Notes: generated by a model from the sequence alone, not told the origin. DNA of 64,000 nucleotides from Virgibacillus sp. NKC19-16 (GCF_021560035.1 NZ_CP074373.1:616001-680000), one strand, 5' to 3'; numbered from the stretch's first letter, positions 16,184-24,725 are shown. Numbers and translations are program-made.

Positions 16184-16285
16184 TCAGCCCGTGAGCTGGA
16201 GAATCAACCGGAGAGCGGGAAGAGTCAACTCGAGAGCTGAGGTATCAACCGAAGAGCGAGAAAAATCAACCTGAAAGCGACAATC
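16184..16285. repeat. TCAACC..GAGAGC array, five units at 20-21 bp
   Basis: TCAG/TCAAC words start at 16184, 16204, 16225, 16245 and 16266, and GAGC/AAGC words at 16193, 16213, 16234, 16254 and 16275. It follows the CGCGGGAC array without a break and shares the core ACCGGAGAGCG with the arrays at 474 and 4650, so two unit types lie side by side in one intergenic region. Confidence 0.8.
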
Positions 16286-16310
16286 CCCCAAGTAAATCAC
16301 TCAAATATAA

Positions 16311-16346
16311 AAAAGAAGCGACTGCGCTTAAAGCATCGCTTCTTTT
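16311..16346. terminator. Bidirectional terminator overlapping a gene end
   Basis: AAAAGAAGCGA (16311-16321) pairs with TCGCTTCTTTT (16336-16346). The second arm lies inside the last codons of the minus-strand SRPBCC gene; the plus-strand A-run supplies its T-run. Confidence 0.75.
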
Positions 16347-16807
16347 ATTAATTCCTGATACCTCGAATACCATTTATTCCAGCGGCCTCTTCGGTTTCTA
16401 ATAGTGGTACCATCAAGTAATGCCTCTATCACATCCAGACAAATATGCCATCCGGCTAAATCCTTAGCTGTATGACCTGTAACCTCATTCAAATATTCTT
16501 TGAATACCAGGCGACACCCAAAAGAATTTGCTGTTAATTCAAATCGAACTGAATTTTTATCCCACGTAAATGCAAATACGCGCCCGTGATCTACTTCTAG
16601 TATATCCATCGTTTCATAGGTGCCATCTTGAAGATCAAAATGGATTTTACCGCCTATTTCCAGCTCACCAATTTCAAGCTCCGGAAACCACAACTGTAGC
16701 TTCTCATTTTCCGTCAAATAAGACCATACATCATCTACTGGATAATTAATCTGTCTTTCGTAAACAGCAGTAGGTACTTCGCCTAATTTATCTATTGTAG
16801 CTATCAC
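16328..16807 (-). CDS. SRPBCC/AHSA1-domain protein
   Basis: 159-residue START-like helix-grip protein (Activator of Hsp90 ATPase homologue 1-like). The features are the opening YERQINYPVDDVWSYLTENEKLQLWFPELEIGELEIGGKI-type pattern, a central FAFTWD strand and the C-terminal long helix after AGWHICLDVIEALLDG. Such proteins bind hydrophobic ligands; no specific function can be named. ATG at 16807 follows AAAGGGGTGAT. It is a single gene divergent from the trehalose operon. Confidence 0.82.
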   Translation of the reverse strand: MIATIDKLGEVPTAVYERQINYPVDDVWSYLTENEKLQLWFPELEIGELEIGGKIHFDLQDGTYETMDILEVDHGRVFAFTWDKNSVRFELTANSFGCRLVFKEYLNEVTGHTAKDLAGWHICLDVIEALLDGTTIRNRRGRWNKWYSRYQELIKEAML

Positions 16808-16938
16808 ATCAAATCACCCCTTTTTCAGTTTTACGTAGATAAGCATAAAGCACTTTTAATTTAATTACAAGACTCATAAATTCCGCGTAATGTTAGCCTT
16901 TCAGGGCATACCAATAACAAAAAAATAAATGTAAGCCC

Positions 16939-16967
16939 TTGCCTAACTTGTATATACAAGTTATACT
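16939..16967 (+). promoter_or_regulatory. treP promoter with operator filling the spacer
   Basis: TTGCCT (16939-16944), a 17-bp spacer, TATACT (16962-16967). The spacer is itself the palindromic TreR-type operator, so repressor and RNA polymerase cannot bind together. Confidence 0.85.
16945..16962. promoter_or_regulatory. TreR operator 1, perfect 18-bp palindrome
   Basis: AACTTGTATATACAAGTT is fully self-complementary and matches the TTGTATATACAA type of B. subtilis tre operators. Confidence 0.88.
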
Positions 16968-16983
16968 ATTTATAGAAACAATC

Positions 16984-16999
16984 ACTTGTATATACAGGT
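16984..16999. promoter_or_regulatory. TreR operator 2
   Basis: ACTTGTATATACAGGT, one mismatch from symmetry, sits ~10 bp after the expected transcription start. Its centre is 38 bp from operator 1, less than four turns, allowing cooperative binding. Confidence 0.82.
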
Positions 17000-17033
17000 T
17001 TTTAAAAAATAGAATGCAGCTGGAGGTTCCTTT

Positions 17034-18944
17034 ATGGATGAAAAAGAAGAAATGATCTATGCGCCACTTAGCGGGCGGGTCGTTGAACTAGAGAATGTTC
17101 CAGATCCTACATTTTCGCAAAAAATGATGGGTGATGGTCTTGCGATAGAACCAAGTGACGGAAAAGTAGTTGCTCCGTTTGATGGGGAGATTGTACAAGT
17201 TTTCCCTACAAAGCATGCTGTTGGTCTTCAAGGAGAGTCCGGTGTAGAAGTATTAATTCACATTGGATTAGAAACGGTGGCCCTGGATGGGGAAGGGTTT
17301 GAAGCACATGTGAAACAAGGAGATCAGGTTAAAACTGGCGATCCTTTGATAACGTTTGATTTAGCGTTTATTAAGGAAAAGGCAGCTAATCATGTTTCTC
17401 CAGTTATTATTACAAACGGCGATACACTTGAAATTGAAAAAACACAGCAAGAAAAACTTGTAGCCGGTGAGTCCATCCTTTTTCAAACAAAACCCAAAGA
17501 TGAAAAGAAAGCGGACACAAAATCCAAAACAAAAACGGTGCAATACAGTCAAGAAGCGGAAGAAATTGTAGCTGCAATGGGTGGGGAGGCTAATATAAAT
17601 GCAGCAACGCACTGTGTAACGCGACTGCGTTTTGCTTTGTCTGATGAAGAGAAGGTTGATCAGGAGGCGTTGGATGACATAGGGCTTGTAAAGGGTTCTT
17701 TTTCAGCAAATGGCCAGTTCCAGGTCGTCATTGGACAAGGTACGGTTGATAAGGTTTATAAAGCAATGGTTGATGAAACAGGTATTAGCGAAGCAACGAA
17801 AGAAGAAGTAAAGGAAGCTGGTGGTAAAAAACAAAATCCATTACAGCGTGGAATTAAAGTGTTAGCAGATATCTTTATTCCGATTTTGCCAGCAATTGTT
17901 ACAGCTGGTTTATTATTGGGTCTTAATAATATTTTAATCAACCCGATATTCGCAGAAGAATCGATCATCGAGATGTATCCTCAGTGGGCAGGTATAGCAG
18001 ATATGATCAATATTATTGCCAATACTGCGTTTACATTTTTGCCTGCATTAATTGGTTGGTCTGCGGTGAATCGGTTTGGTGGGAATCCATTATTAGGTAT
18101 TGTTTTAGGTCTCATCATGGTACATCCTGCTTTAATGCCAGCAAGTGATTACGCACAAGCAGCTGCACAAGGGAATGCACCTACATGGAATTTATTTGGT
18201 CTTGAGATTGATATGATTGGTTATCAAGGTCAGGTTCTTCCAGTACTAGTTGCTTCATGGGTCCTGGCAAAAATAGAAGTTTGGTTAAAAAAACGTGTTG
18301 TCGATTCCTTGCAATTATTAGTCGTTGCCCCAGTTGCATTATTAGTAACGGGCTTCCTAGCATTTATTATTATTGGTCCCGTTACATTTGAAATCGGAAA
18401 CGGGATTACAGGCGGTGTTATCACGGTATTTGAAGCCTTTCCAGTTATCGGGGGACTGTTGTATGGAGCCCTTTACGCACCATTAGTTATTACAGGAATG
18501 CATCATACATTCCTAGCTGTCGACTTGCAATTGATTGGCAGTACAGGGACGACATTCCTATGGCCGATTCTTGCCCTATCAAATATTGCCCAGGGGTCAG
18601 CCGCATTTGCGATGATGCTTGTATCTAAAGATGAGAAATTAAAAGGACTCGCCGGAACTTCGGGTGTTTCTGCATATCTAGGTGTTACTGAACCAGCAAT
18701 GTTCGGAGTTAATTTGCGACTTAGGTATCCATTCATAGCAGCAATGATCGGTACCTCCATTGCAGGTGCGTTCATATCACTTCAAGCTGTGCAAGCTACT
18801 TCGGTTGGAATAGGTGGGATCCCGGCATTTCTATCTATTGTATTAGAAAACTGGATTTCCTTCTTTATTGGCATGGGAATCGTAATCATCGTTCCATTTA
18901 TCATTACGTATCTTTTAGGCAAACGAAAGTTGAACACAAACTAA
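17034..18944 (+). CDS. treP: Trehalose PTS permease with fused EIIA (domain order A-B-C)
   Basis: Takes up trehalose and delivers trehalose-6-phosphate. 636 residues: an EIIA-Glc domain (~5-150) with His61 (TKHAVGL) and phosphorylated His76 (EVLIHIGLETVAL), an EIIB domain (~170-250) with Cys194 (ATHCVTRLRF), and the EIIC membrane domain (~275-630) with about ten helices and GITGG, MHHTF and GVTEPAMFG motifs. B. subtilis TreP has only B and C, and in most fusions EIIA is C-terminal, so the N-terminal EIIA is notable. ATG at 17034 follows TGGAGG. It is first in the treP-treA-treR operon. Confidence 0.93.
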   Translation: MDEKEEMIYAPLSGRVVELENVPDPTFSQKMMGDGLAIEPSDGKVVAPFDGEIVQVFPTKHAVGLQGESGVEVLIHIGLETVALDGEGFEAHVKQGDQVKTGDPLITFDLAFIKEKAANHVSPVIITNGDTLEIEKTQQEKLVAGESILFQTKPKDEKKADTKSKTKTVQYSQEAEEIVAAMGGEANINAATHCVTRLRFALSDEEKVDQEALDDIGLVKGSFSANGQFQVVIGQGTVDKVYKAMVDETGISEATKEEVKEAGGKKQNPLQRGIKVLADIFIPILPAIVTAGLLLGLNNILINPIFAEESIIEMYPQWAGIADMINIIANTAFTFLPALIGWSAVNRFGGNPLLGIVLGLIMVHPALMPASDYAQAAAQGNAPTWNLFGLEIDMIGYQGQVLPVLVASWVLAKIEVWLKKRVVDSLQLLVVAPVALLVTGFLAFIIIGPVTFEIGNGITGGVITVFEAFPVIGGLLYGALYAPLVITGMHHTFLAVDLQLIGSTGTTFLWPILALSNIAQGSAAFAMMLVSKDEKLKGLAGTSGVSAYLGVTEPAMFGVNLRLRYPFIAAMIGTSIAGAFISLQAVQATSVGIGGIPAFLSIVLENWISFFIGMGIVIIVPFIITYLLGKRKLNTN

Positions 18945-18971
18945 TCAATACTAAACTTAGGAGTGAAAACA

Positions 18972-20630
18972 ATGAATGAAGCATGGTGGGAAAAGGCTAC
19001 CGTTTATCAGATTTACCCGAAAAGTTTTATGGATACAACCGGCAATGGTATTGGGGATATTCAAGGGATTATCCAAAAATTAGACTATATTAAAAAACTA
19101 GGTGCCGACGTTATTTGGCTGACACCTGTTTACAGATCTCCACAAAATGATAATGGCTATGATATCAGTGATTATTATTCCATTGAACCGACATATGGCA
19201 CAATGGAAGATTTCGAACAATTACTGGAAGAAACGCATAAGCGTGGCATGAAGCTTATTATGGACCTAGTTATTAACCATACATCCACTGATCATGAATG
19301 GTTTAAGCAATCCGCCTCATCAAAAAACAGTGACTATCGTGATTTCTATATCTGGAAAGACGCAGCAGGCGGGGCTGAGCCGACTAACTGGCAGTCGAAA
19401 TTCGGTGGATCTGCGTGGGAGTATGATAAAGAAACAGATCAATATTACCTCCATTTATTTGATCGGACACAAGGTGATTTAAACTGGGAAAATGAAAAAT
19501 TAAGAAAAAAGGTCTATGAGATGATGCGTTTCTGGGGCGACAAAGGGATTGACGGCTTTCGCCTGGACGTGATTAACCTGATTTCCAAAGATCAGCTTTT
19601 CCCAAATGACGAGAATGGGGACGGTCGGAAATTTTATACCGATGGGCCACGCGTACATGAATTTTTACATGAAATGAATCAAGCTGTTCTTACGCCATAC
19701 GATCTGATGACAGTTGGAGAGATGTCTTCTACAACGCTGGAAAACTGTGTAATGTACACAAAGCCGGAGCGGGAAGAGCTTGATATGACATTCCAATTTC
19801 ACCATTTGAAGGTCGATTACGTAAATAAGGAGAAATGGACAAAGACCCCGTTTGACTTTATAGAATTGAAAAAGATCCTTTCCAATTGGCAGGTCGGGAT
19901 GCATGAAGGGGGCGGCTGGAACGCGCTGTTCTGGTGCAATCATGATCAGCCACGTGCGGTTTCTCGCTTCGGGGATGATGAAAGATATCATAAAGAATCC
20001 GCAAAAATGCTTGCGACCGTCCTGCATATGATGCAAGGAACACCTTACATTTATCAGGGCGAAGAAATCGGTATGACCAACCCTGGCTTTACATCCATCG
20101 AAGAATACCGTGATGTTGAGTCATTAAACGCATATGAAACACTCAAGCAGGAAGGAAAGTCGGAGCAGGAAGTGATCGAAATCCTGCAACAGAAATCACG
20201 TGATAATGCCAGGACGCCAATGCAGTGGACAGGTGAAGCTAATGCCGGATTCACAACGGCGACACCATGGATTCAGCCAGCAGAGAATTATCCTGAAATC
20301 AATGCAGAAAACGTATTGGAAGAAAAGGACTCTATTTTCAGCCATTATCAAAAGTTAATCGCGCTACGTAAAAAATATGATATCATTACCTATGGGGATT
20401 ATCAGCTATTGCTGGAAGATGATCCACAACTATTTGCATATACACGTAATTGGAAAGGTGAAAGATTAATTGTAGTGAGCAATTTTTACGCCGAGGAAGT
20501 TACTGTGAATCTCCCTATAGATAGTCCGAAACCTGATCGGATTTTACTATCAAATTACTCGGACTCCCAAAACTTAGGAGAACAATTAACGCTAAGACCT
20601 TATGAATCCATTGTGTATTATGTGAAATAA
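18972..20630 (+). CDS. treA: Trehalose-6-phosphate hydrolase (phospho-alpha-1,1-glucosidase)
   Basis: Cytosolic GH13 enzyme splitting trehalose-6-phosphate into glucose and glucose-6-phosphate. 552 residues. Opening WWEKATVYQIYPKSF; conserved DLVINHTS; nucleophile Asp199 (GFRLDVIN), acid/base Glu250 (TVGEMSS), third acid Asp325 (FWCNHDQPR). The C-terminal beta domain closes the protein. I place the start at ATG 18972, 8 bp after TAGGAG; GTG at 18963 overlaps that site. It lies 27 bp after treP and 12 bp before treR. Confidence 0.95.
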   Translation: MNEAWWEKATVYQIYPKSFMDTTGNGIGDIQGIIQKLDYIKKLGADVIWLTPVYRSPQNDNGYDISDYYSIEPTYGTMEDFEQLLEETHKRGMKLIMDLVINHTSTDHEWFKQSASSKNSDYRDFYIWKDAAGGAEPTNWQSKFGGSAWEYDKETDQYYLHLFDRTQGDLNWENEKLRKKVYEMMRFWGDKGIDGFRLDVINLISKDQLFPNDENGDGRKFYTDGPRVHEFLHEMNQAVLTPYDLMTVGEMSSTTLENCVMYTKPEREELDMTFQFHHLKVDYVNKEKWTKTPFDFIELKKILSNWQVGMHEGGGWNALFWCNHDQPRAVSRFGDDERYHKESAKMLATVLHMMQGTPYIYQGEEIGMTNPGFTSIEEYRDVESLNAYETLKQEGKSEQEVIEILQQKSRDNARTPMQWTGEANAGFTTATPWIQPAENYPEINAENVLEEKDSIFSHYQKLIALRKKYDIITYGDYQLLLEDDPQLFAYTRNWKGERLIVVSNFYAEEVTVNLPIDSPKPDRILLSNYSDSQNLGEQLTLRPYESIVYYVK

Positions 20631-20642
20631 TGAGGTATGGAC

Positions 20643-21359
20643 ATGAAAAAGAAATATTTAACTATATATGATGATTTAGTGAAGAAAATACAAGCACAAG
20701 TATGGCCAGCATCTACAATGCTGCCATCCGAAAATGCGTTGACAGAGAACTATAACACATCCCGTGAAACAATTAGAAAAGCATTGAATTTGTTATCACA
20801 AAATGGCTATATTCAAAAAATCCGTGGCAAGGGATCTATTGTGATTGATTTAAACAAGCTTTCCTTTCCGGTATCAGGGATTATAAGCTTCAGTGAACTT
20901 GCAGAGAATATGCAGCTATCAAGTAAAACGATTGTGAAGGAACTAGGGTTTGTACAGGCTGATCATAGCATCCATTCCATATTCGATACAGCGGACAGTG
21001 GTGACATATGGAAGGTTTTCCGGGTGAGGGAGATATCTGGTGAAAAAATAATACTGGATAAAGATTTTTTCCATGATGCATATGTTCCTTTGCTTTCAAA
21101 AAAAATATGTGAGGATTCGATTTACAAGTATATAGAAAAGGAAATGGGGCTAGTCGTATCCTTCGCACAAAAGGAAATCCTTGTAGAAGAACCCACAGAA
21201 GAAGATCGTGCGTTATTGGATCTGGATGGATTTTCGAATATTGTTGTGATTAGAAGTCAAGTGTATCTGGACGATACGAGCTTGTTTCAATATACGGAAT
21301 CGAGACATAGGCCGGATAAATTTCGCTTTGTTGATTTCGCAAGGCGAGTGCAAAATTAA
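20643..21359 (+). CDS. treR: Trehalose operon repressor, GntR family
   Basis: 238 residues. An N-terminal winged helix (KKYLTIYDDLVKKIQ...LPSENALTENYNTSRETIRKALNLL, GYIQKIRGKGS) and a UTRA effector domain (from ~90) that in B. subtilis TreR binds trehalose-6-phosphate. ATG at 20643 is 6 bp after ATGAGGT; ATG at 20637 is too close. Being last in the operon it would autoregulate through the two operators before treP. Confidence 0.93.
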   Translation: MKKKYLTIYDDLVKKIQAQVWPASTMLPSENALTENYNTSRETIRKALNLLSQNGYIQKIRGKGSIVIDLNKLSFPVSGIISFSELAENMQLSSKTIVKELGFVQADHSIHSIFDTADSGDIWKVFRVREISGEKIILDKDFFHDAYVPLLSKKICEDSIYKYIEKEMGLVVSFAQKEILVEEPTEEDRALLDLDGFSNIVVIRSQVYLDDTSLFQYTESRHRPDKFRFVDFARRVQN

Positions 21360-21360
21360 A

Positions 21361-21390
21361 CACCACCTTATTGCTTCAAGGTGGTGTTCT
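21361..21390 (+). terminator. treR terminator
   Basis: CACCACCTT (21361-21369) pairs with AAGGTGGTG (21378-21386), followed by TTCTT, a short T-rich tail. Confidence 0.75.
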
Positions 21391-21465
21391 TATCATTGGA
21401 AGGCAAGTGTTTATAAAAGGGTATAAAATTTGCTGGTAAATACAACATAGAAACAGGTGATCATC

Positions 21466-21744
21466 ATGTACCGCTTTTTCAATCGAATTCGTTTTCTATT
21501 TAAATTTCATAAATCGATTCCGTTTATGAAAGATTTCTTCATGACAAATGAAGTAAAACGCTCGACCAAGATTCTGTTTGCTGTTCTGATTATAGGCTAT
21601 ATCGCACTTCCTTTTGACCTAATCCCGGATTTCATACTGCTTTTTGGAATCGTGGACGACGCCACAATTGCAATATTCCTACTGCAACAAATGGTCAAAG
21701 TAGCACCAGAATCATTAAAAGAAAAACACAAGTTGTTCCAGTAG
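21466..21744 (+). CDS. DUF1232 (YkvA-like) membrane protein
   Basis: 92 residues with the family pattern YIALPFDLIPDFILLFGIVDDATI, which includes one membrane helix and the acidic PDxIP..G..DD motif. The N-terminal part is basic (RFFNRIRFLFKFHK). ATG at 21466 follows AGGTGATC; an in-frame GTG at 21457 lies inside that site. YkvA-type proteins have no established biochemical role. Single gene. Confidence 0.85.
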   Translation: MYRFFNRIRFLFKFHKSIPFMKDFFMTNEVKRSTKILFAVLIIGYIALPFDLIPDFILLFGIVDDATIAIFLLQQMVKVAPESLKEKHKLFQ

Positions 21745-21765
21745 CGGATTCGGAACGGTGCCTGT

Positions 21766-21787
21766 CACCACCCGAAATTTGTCGAAT
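21766..21787 (+). repeat. 22-bp dispersed repeat, copy 1
   Basis: CACCACCCGAAATTTGTCGA plus AT, preceded by GGTGCCTGT; identical to 24701-24722. It sits between a plus-strand and a minus-strand gene end. Confidence 0.8.
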
Positions 21788-21809
21788 CGAATTAAATTTG
21801 GCTATAAAT

Positions 21810-21849
21810 AAAGAACAGGGGCCGCTCAAAAGTATGGCCTCTGTTCTTT
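21810..21849 (-). terminator. Terminator of the small membrane protein gene
   Basis: AAAGAACAGGGGCC (21810-21823) pairs with GGCCTCTGTTCTTT (21836-21849) with one mismatch; the minus-strand side ends in TTTATTTAT. It could also act on the plus strand. Confidence 0.8.
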
Positions 21850-21859
21850 AGATTCTTCG

Positions 21860-22039
21860 TTATGAATTTTTGCTGTTTTTATCATTTGGTATATATCTTG
21901 AGTAATATGCCGCTAGCAATAAGCAGATGATGGCTAATCCCCAAACAAGAGCCCCGCTCCAGTAGAGGTCAATTTGTAAGCCTATCAGTAAAATTATCAC
22001 ACTTAATCCGATAAAAAATGCGGTTAGATAGCGTTTCAC
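21860..22039 (-). CDS. Small membrane protein, two helices, 59 residues
   Basis: GTG at 22039 follows GGGGTG at 5 bp; an upstream in-frame GTG at 22048 overlaps that site. Two membrane helices (LTAFFIGLSVIILLIGLQI and GALVWGLAIICLLLAAYY) are followed by a polar tail NDKNSKNS. No family recognised. It has its own terminator and faces away from the ABC genes. Confidence 0.65.
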   Translation of the reverse strand: MKRYLTAFFIGLSVIILLIGLQIDLYWSGALVWGLAIICLLLAAYYSRYIPNDKNSKNS

Positions 22040-22141
22040 GTATAACACCCCAGTAAAAGGTATAAATTTTTCTCTACTACTATTATAGTATGCATTTTAT
22101 TATATTTCTATCCTTAGAACCGCTTTTACATGAATTTAACA

Positions 22142-23104
22142 CTATCCCGCCACATCTCTTTTTGTGAAAAATATCCAGGACAACAGCATAAATACAACGT
22201 AATAAACGAGTAAAACGGTAATGGAAAAGCCTAATGTCATATCCTCTATCCATGGTGTGTTGCCACTTGCGTATTGACTTAGGTCTGTATTGGCAAACAG
22301 AATATATTTAGCCCATTCATAATCCGCAAAGGCTGTTACAATGATGTTTCCGCCCATCATCAGGAAAACGCCTATTCCAATTGCCAATGCGCTGCTACGG
22401 AAAATGGATGAAATCATAAAGGCGAATGTTGCCATCATGACTAAATTAACCAAACCATAGCCATACTCAGAGACGATCTCCCCAATCACAGATACATATG
22501 CATATCCGTCCGTTTGCGATTGTACAACATAAGGACTAGCCCCTTCGACACCGAAGAACAACGCACCAATAATCCAGGAAAGTAATAAAACAAAAAGAAG
22601 CGTAAATAATGCAAATAAAAGTACAGAAATATATTTGGATGCCAAAATTTTCGCTCGTGATATTGGACGAATCAGTAATAATTTAATCGTTCCCCATTTA
22701 AATTCATTTGCTACTATCCCGGCTGCTACAATAATCGTCAGTAAGCTGACAATAGAAAGTAGTCCTTGGTTTTCTTGCACATACTGCCATGCCCCGTAAC
22801 CAGTAGGCTGGATATCATTTTCCAAATGATAATTATTTTTCTCAATTTGGTTTGGATTAACGGCTACATATGTCCCGTCTTCCTGCTCGTTCTCTTGCAT
22901 TTGCTGCTGGATCTCTTCATTTTCTTCCTGCAAGGCTTCGCGCCAATTGTCGCTTGCGTAATCCTCATCTACATTACCAAAGGCGCTGGTTATAGCTGCT
23001 CCGCCAATGATTAATCCACCTAAAATGATATACATAACCCAGGTGGATTTTTGGATGTACATTTTTGTTAGTTCATTATAAACAAGCTTAAAAAAGTTAC
23101 TCAA
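22142..23104 (-). CDS. ABC-2 type transporter permease
   Basis: ~320-residue membrane component: one helix near the N-terminus (WVMYIILGGLIIGGAA), a ~100-residue external Gln/Glu/Asn-rich loop, then five helices (LLSIVSLLTIIVAAGIVANEF..., FALFTLLFVLLLSWIIGALFF, LVNLVMMATFAFMISSIF, ALAIGIGVFLMMGG, ITVLLVYYVVFMLLSWIFF). EFKWGTIKLLLIRPISR is typical of bacitracin/NatB-type exporters. TTG at 23104 overlaps the TGA of the ATPase gene and follows GGGGAG; the longer TTG start at 23119 is possible. Substrate unknown. Confidence 0.85.
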   Translation of the reverse strand: MSNFFKLVYNELTKMYIQKSTWVMYIILGGLIIGGAAITSAFGNVDEDYASDNWREALQEENEEIQQQMQENEQEDGTYVAVNPNQIEKNNYHLENDIQPTGYGAWQYVQENQGLLSIVSLLTIIVAAGIVANEFKWGTIKLLLIRPISRAKILASKYISVLLFALFTLLFVLLLSWIIGALFFGVEGASPYVVQSQTDGYAYVSVIGEIVSEYGYGLVNLVMMATFAFMISSIFRSSALAIGIGVFLMMGGNIIVTAFADYEWAKYILFANTDLSQYASGNTPWIEDMTLGFSITVLLVYYVVFMLLSWIFFTKRDVAG

Positions 23105-24020
23105 TTGTATTCTCCCCAATCAGATCAAAGAATTTATCCTCTAATGTTTCTTTCGTTACGCCTACTTGATACACAGAAATTTCATGTTTGACAAGGGTCT
23201 GAATGATCATTGGGATTTTCTCTTTCTCCAGTTGAAAGGAGAGCGAATTATTGATACGTTCTGCATCGATTCCATATGATGATTGTAAGACTTCCATTGC
23301 TTTCTCAGCAGGAGTTACTTCCAATTCCACTTGGCTGAGACCCTGATTAGAATCTGTTGCATCATTTACATATTCGGTGGCAACGAGTTCACCGTTTTGA
23401 ATGATCCCAATCCGATCGCACATCAATTCAATTTCTGATAAAAGATGACTGGAGATAATAACAGCAACGTTCGCTTCTGTTGCTAAGCGGCGGATGTATT
23501 GACGAATTTCCTTAATTCCAGCAGGATCAAGTCCATTTGTTGGTTCATCCAAAATTAATACAGACGGGTTGTGCAAAAGAGCCTGGGCGATACCTAAGCG
23601 TTGCCGCATGCCTAAGGAGTATCTGCCTGCTTTTTCTTTAATTGCCTTCTCAAGACCTACTAATGCGATAACCTCGTCCACTCGTTCCTTGGTTACCCCA
23701 GGAATCATCCGCCCGTAATGTGCTAAATTTTGGGCTCCGGTCATAAATGGATACATTTCCGGATTTTCCACGATTGCCCCAACTTCTCGAATAGCTTTCT
23801 TAAAATCACTATTAATGCTGTTACCTAAAATCCGTACATCGCCACCCGACAATTTCATTAATCCGACCATCATGCGAATCGTCGTTGTTTTACCAGCACC
23901 ATTTGGCCCGATAAAGCCGAATACTTCCCCTTTGTTAATCGTGAATGATAACCCTTTGATAATTTCTTTCTTGCCAATTGTCTTTTTGACATCAATCAGT
24001 TCCATGGCTGTTTCTGACAT
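23097..24020 (-). CDS. ABC transporter ATP-binding protein (BcrA/NatA type)
   Basis: 307 residues. Walker A GPNGAGKTT (38-46), Q-loop region VGAIVENPEMYPF, signature YSLGMRQRLGIA, Walker B VLILDEPTNGLDP, H-loop ISSHLLSE. A C-terminal extension of ~80 residues is usual for bacitracin-resistance-like exporters. ATG at 24020 follows GGAGGTC. It drives the permease translated next, with which it overlaps. Drug or peptide export is possible, but nothing in the sequence names the cargo. Confidence 0.9.
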   Translation of the reverse strand: MSETAMELIDVKKTIGKKEIIKGLSFTINKGEVFGFIGPNGAGKTTTIRMMVGLMKLSGGDVRILGNSINSDFKKAIREVGAIVENPEMYPFMTGAQNLAHYGRMIPGVTKERVDEVIALVGLEKAIKEKAGRYSLGMRQRLGIAQALLHNPSVLILDEPTNGLDPAGIKEIRQYIRRLATEANVAVIISSHLLSEIELMCDRIGIIQNGELVATEYVNDATDSNQGLSQVELEVTPAEKAMEVLQSSYGIDAERINNSLSFQLEKEKIPMIIQTLVKHEISVYQVGVTKETLEDKFFDLIGENTIE

Positions 24021-24115
24021 TATGTAAGACCTCCATTTTTCAAATCCCCTTCTATGTACGCATGAAAATATAGGAATGTTTCATACATTTCCAATAGTAC
24101 CATAGAAAAGAGCAA

Positions 24116-24145
24116 AAAAAATCCCCCCATTTGATATGGGGAGAA
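24116..24145 (-). terminator. Terminator of the DUF4064 gene
   Basis: On the minus strand, CTCCCCAT pairs with ATGGGGGG across ATCAA, followed by eight T. Confidence 0.82.
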
Positions 24146-24158
24146 AAATTGTATTCTA

Positions 24159-24584
24159 TTACGCTTCGATTGGTGTTTTGGGTTTTCGGACAAGGCACAT
24201 AATACCAGCAATTAGGTAGAAAATACCGCTCATGATTCCAAATACAAATCCAAATACAAAGATGCCAATCACTGGTGTTGCGATGAAAATAATACCTGCT
24301 GCTTTTGGTCTTTTATTGCCTCTTAAGAATATCATTGCAATGATGCCTAAAATGATAGCAACAATGGAAGATATAAGCATTACCATTCCGCTGCTTCCCA
24401 TAACTTCCATAAATTCATTAAAATCCTCTACCGGAATCTCGCCACCTTGTGGTGCTTCTTCCAAAGCCTGTTGCAGCAAAGCCTCATTATTTTGTAGCCA
24501 AATCATTGAGCCGCCAATTAGACCGAAAAAGCCATAAATCAAAGCTCCAATAATACCTAATATAACTTCACCTGTTCGTTTCAT
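24159..24584 (-). CDS. DUF4064 membrane protein
   Basis: 141 residues, three or four membrane helices: VILGIIGALIYGFFGLIGG, MVMLISSIVAIILGIIAMIFL, IIFIATPVIGIFVFGFVFG, and GIFYLIAGIMCLV. The opening KRTGEVILGIIGAL is characteristic of DUF4064. An external acidic loop (EEAPQGGEIPVEDFNEFM) separates helices 1 and 2. ATG at 24584 follows GGGGAGG. Function unknown. It has its own terminator, so it is separate from the ABC operon downstream. Confidence 0.82.
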   Translation of the reverse strand: MKRTGEVILGIIGALIYGFFGLIGGSMIWLQNNEALLQQALEEAPQGGEIPVEDFNEFMEVMGSSGMVMLISSIVAIILGIIAMIFLRGNKRPKAAGIIFIATPVIGIFVFGFVFGIMSGIFYLIAGIMCLVRKPKTPIEA

Positions 24585-24670
24585 AATATAAACTCCTCCC
24601 CTCTAAAATGCAAAACTGACAAAACTATCTTCAATTATAATACACATAACCCACCTAATCAAAAACATCA

Positions 24671-24722
24671 CTGTTCGGGTAAAACCCGAACAGTGACAGG
24701 CACCACCCGAAATTTGTCGAAT
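24671..24722. repeat. Hairpin plus 22-bp dispersed repeat, copy 2
   Basis: CTGTTCGGGT and ACCCGAACAG (24671-24693) form a perfect 10-bp stem with a 3-nt loop; a GTGACAGG link leads into CACCACCCGAAATTTGTCGA plus AT (24701-24722), identical to 21766-21787. The hairpin words CGGGT/ACCCG are also part of the 22-mer. Confidence 0.8.
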
Positions 24723-24725
24723 AAA

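Noticed and set aside
16931-16944. Catabolite-responsive element at the treP promoter
   Set aside because: TGTAAGCCCTTGCC differs from the cre consensus at three important positions, including the central CG.
21409-21424. GTTTAT and GGGTAT before the DUF1232 gene as a sigma-B promoter
   Set aside because: Only four bases lie between the two boxes.
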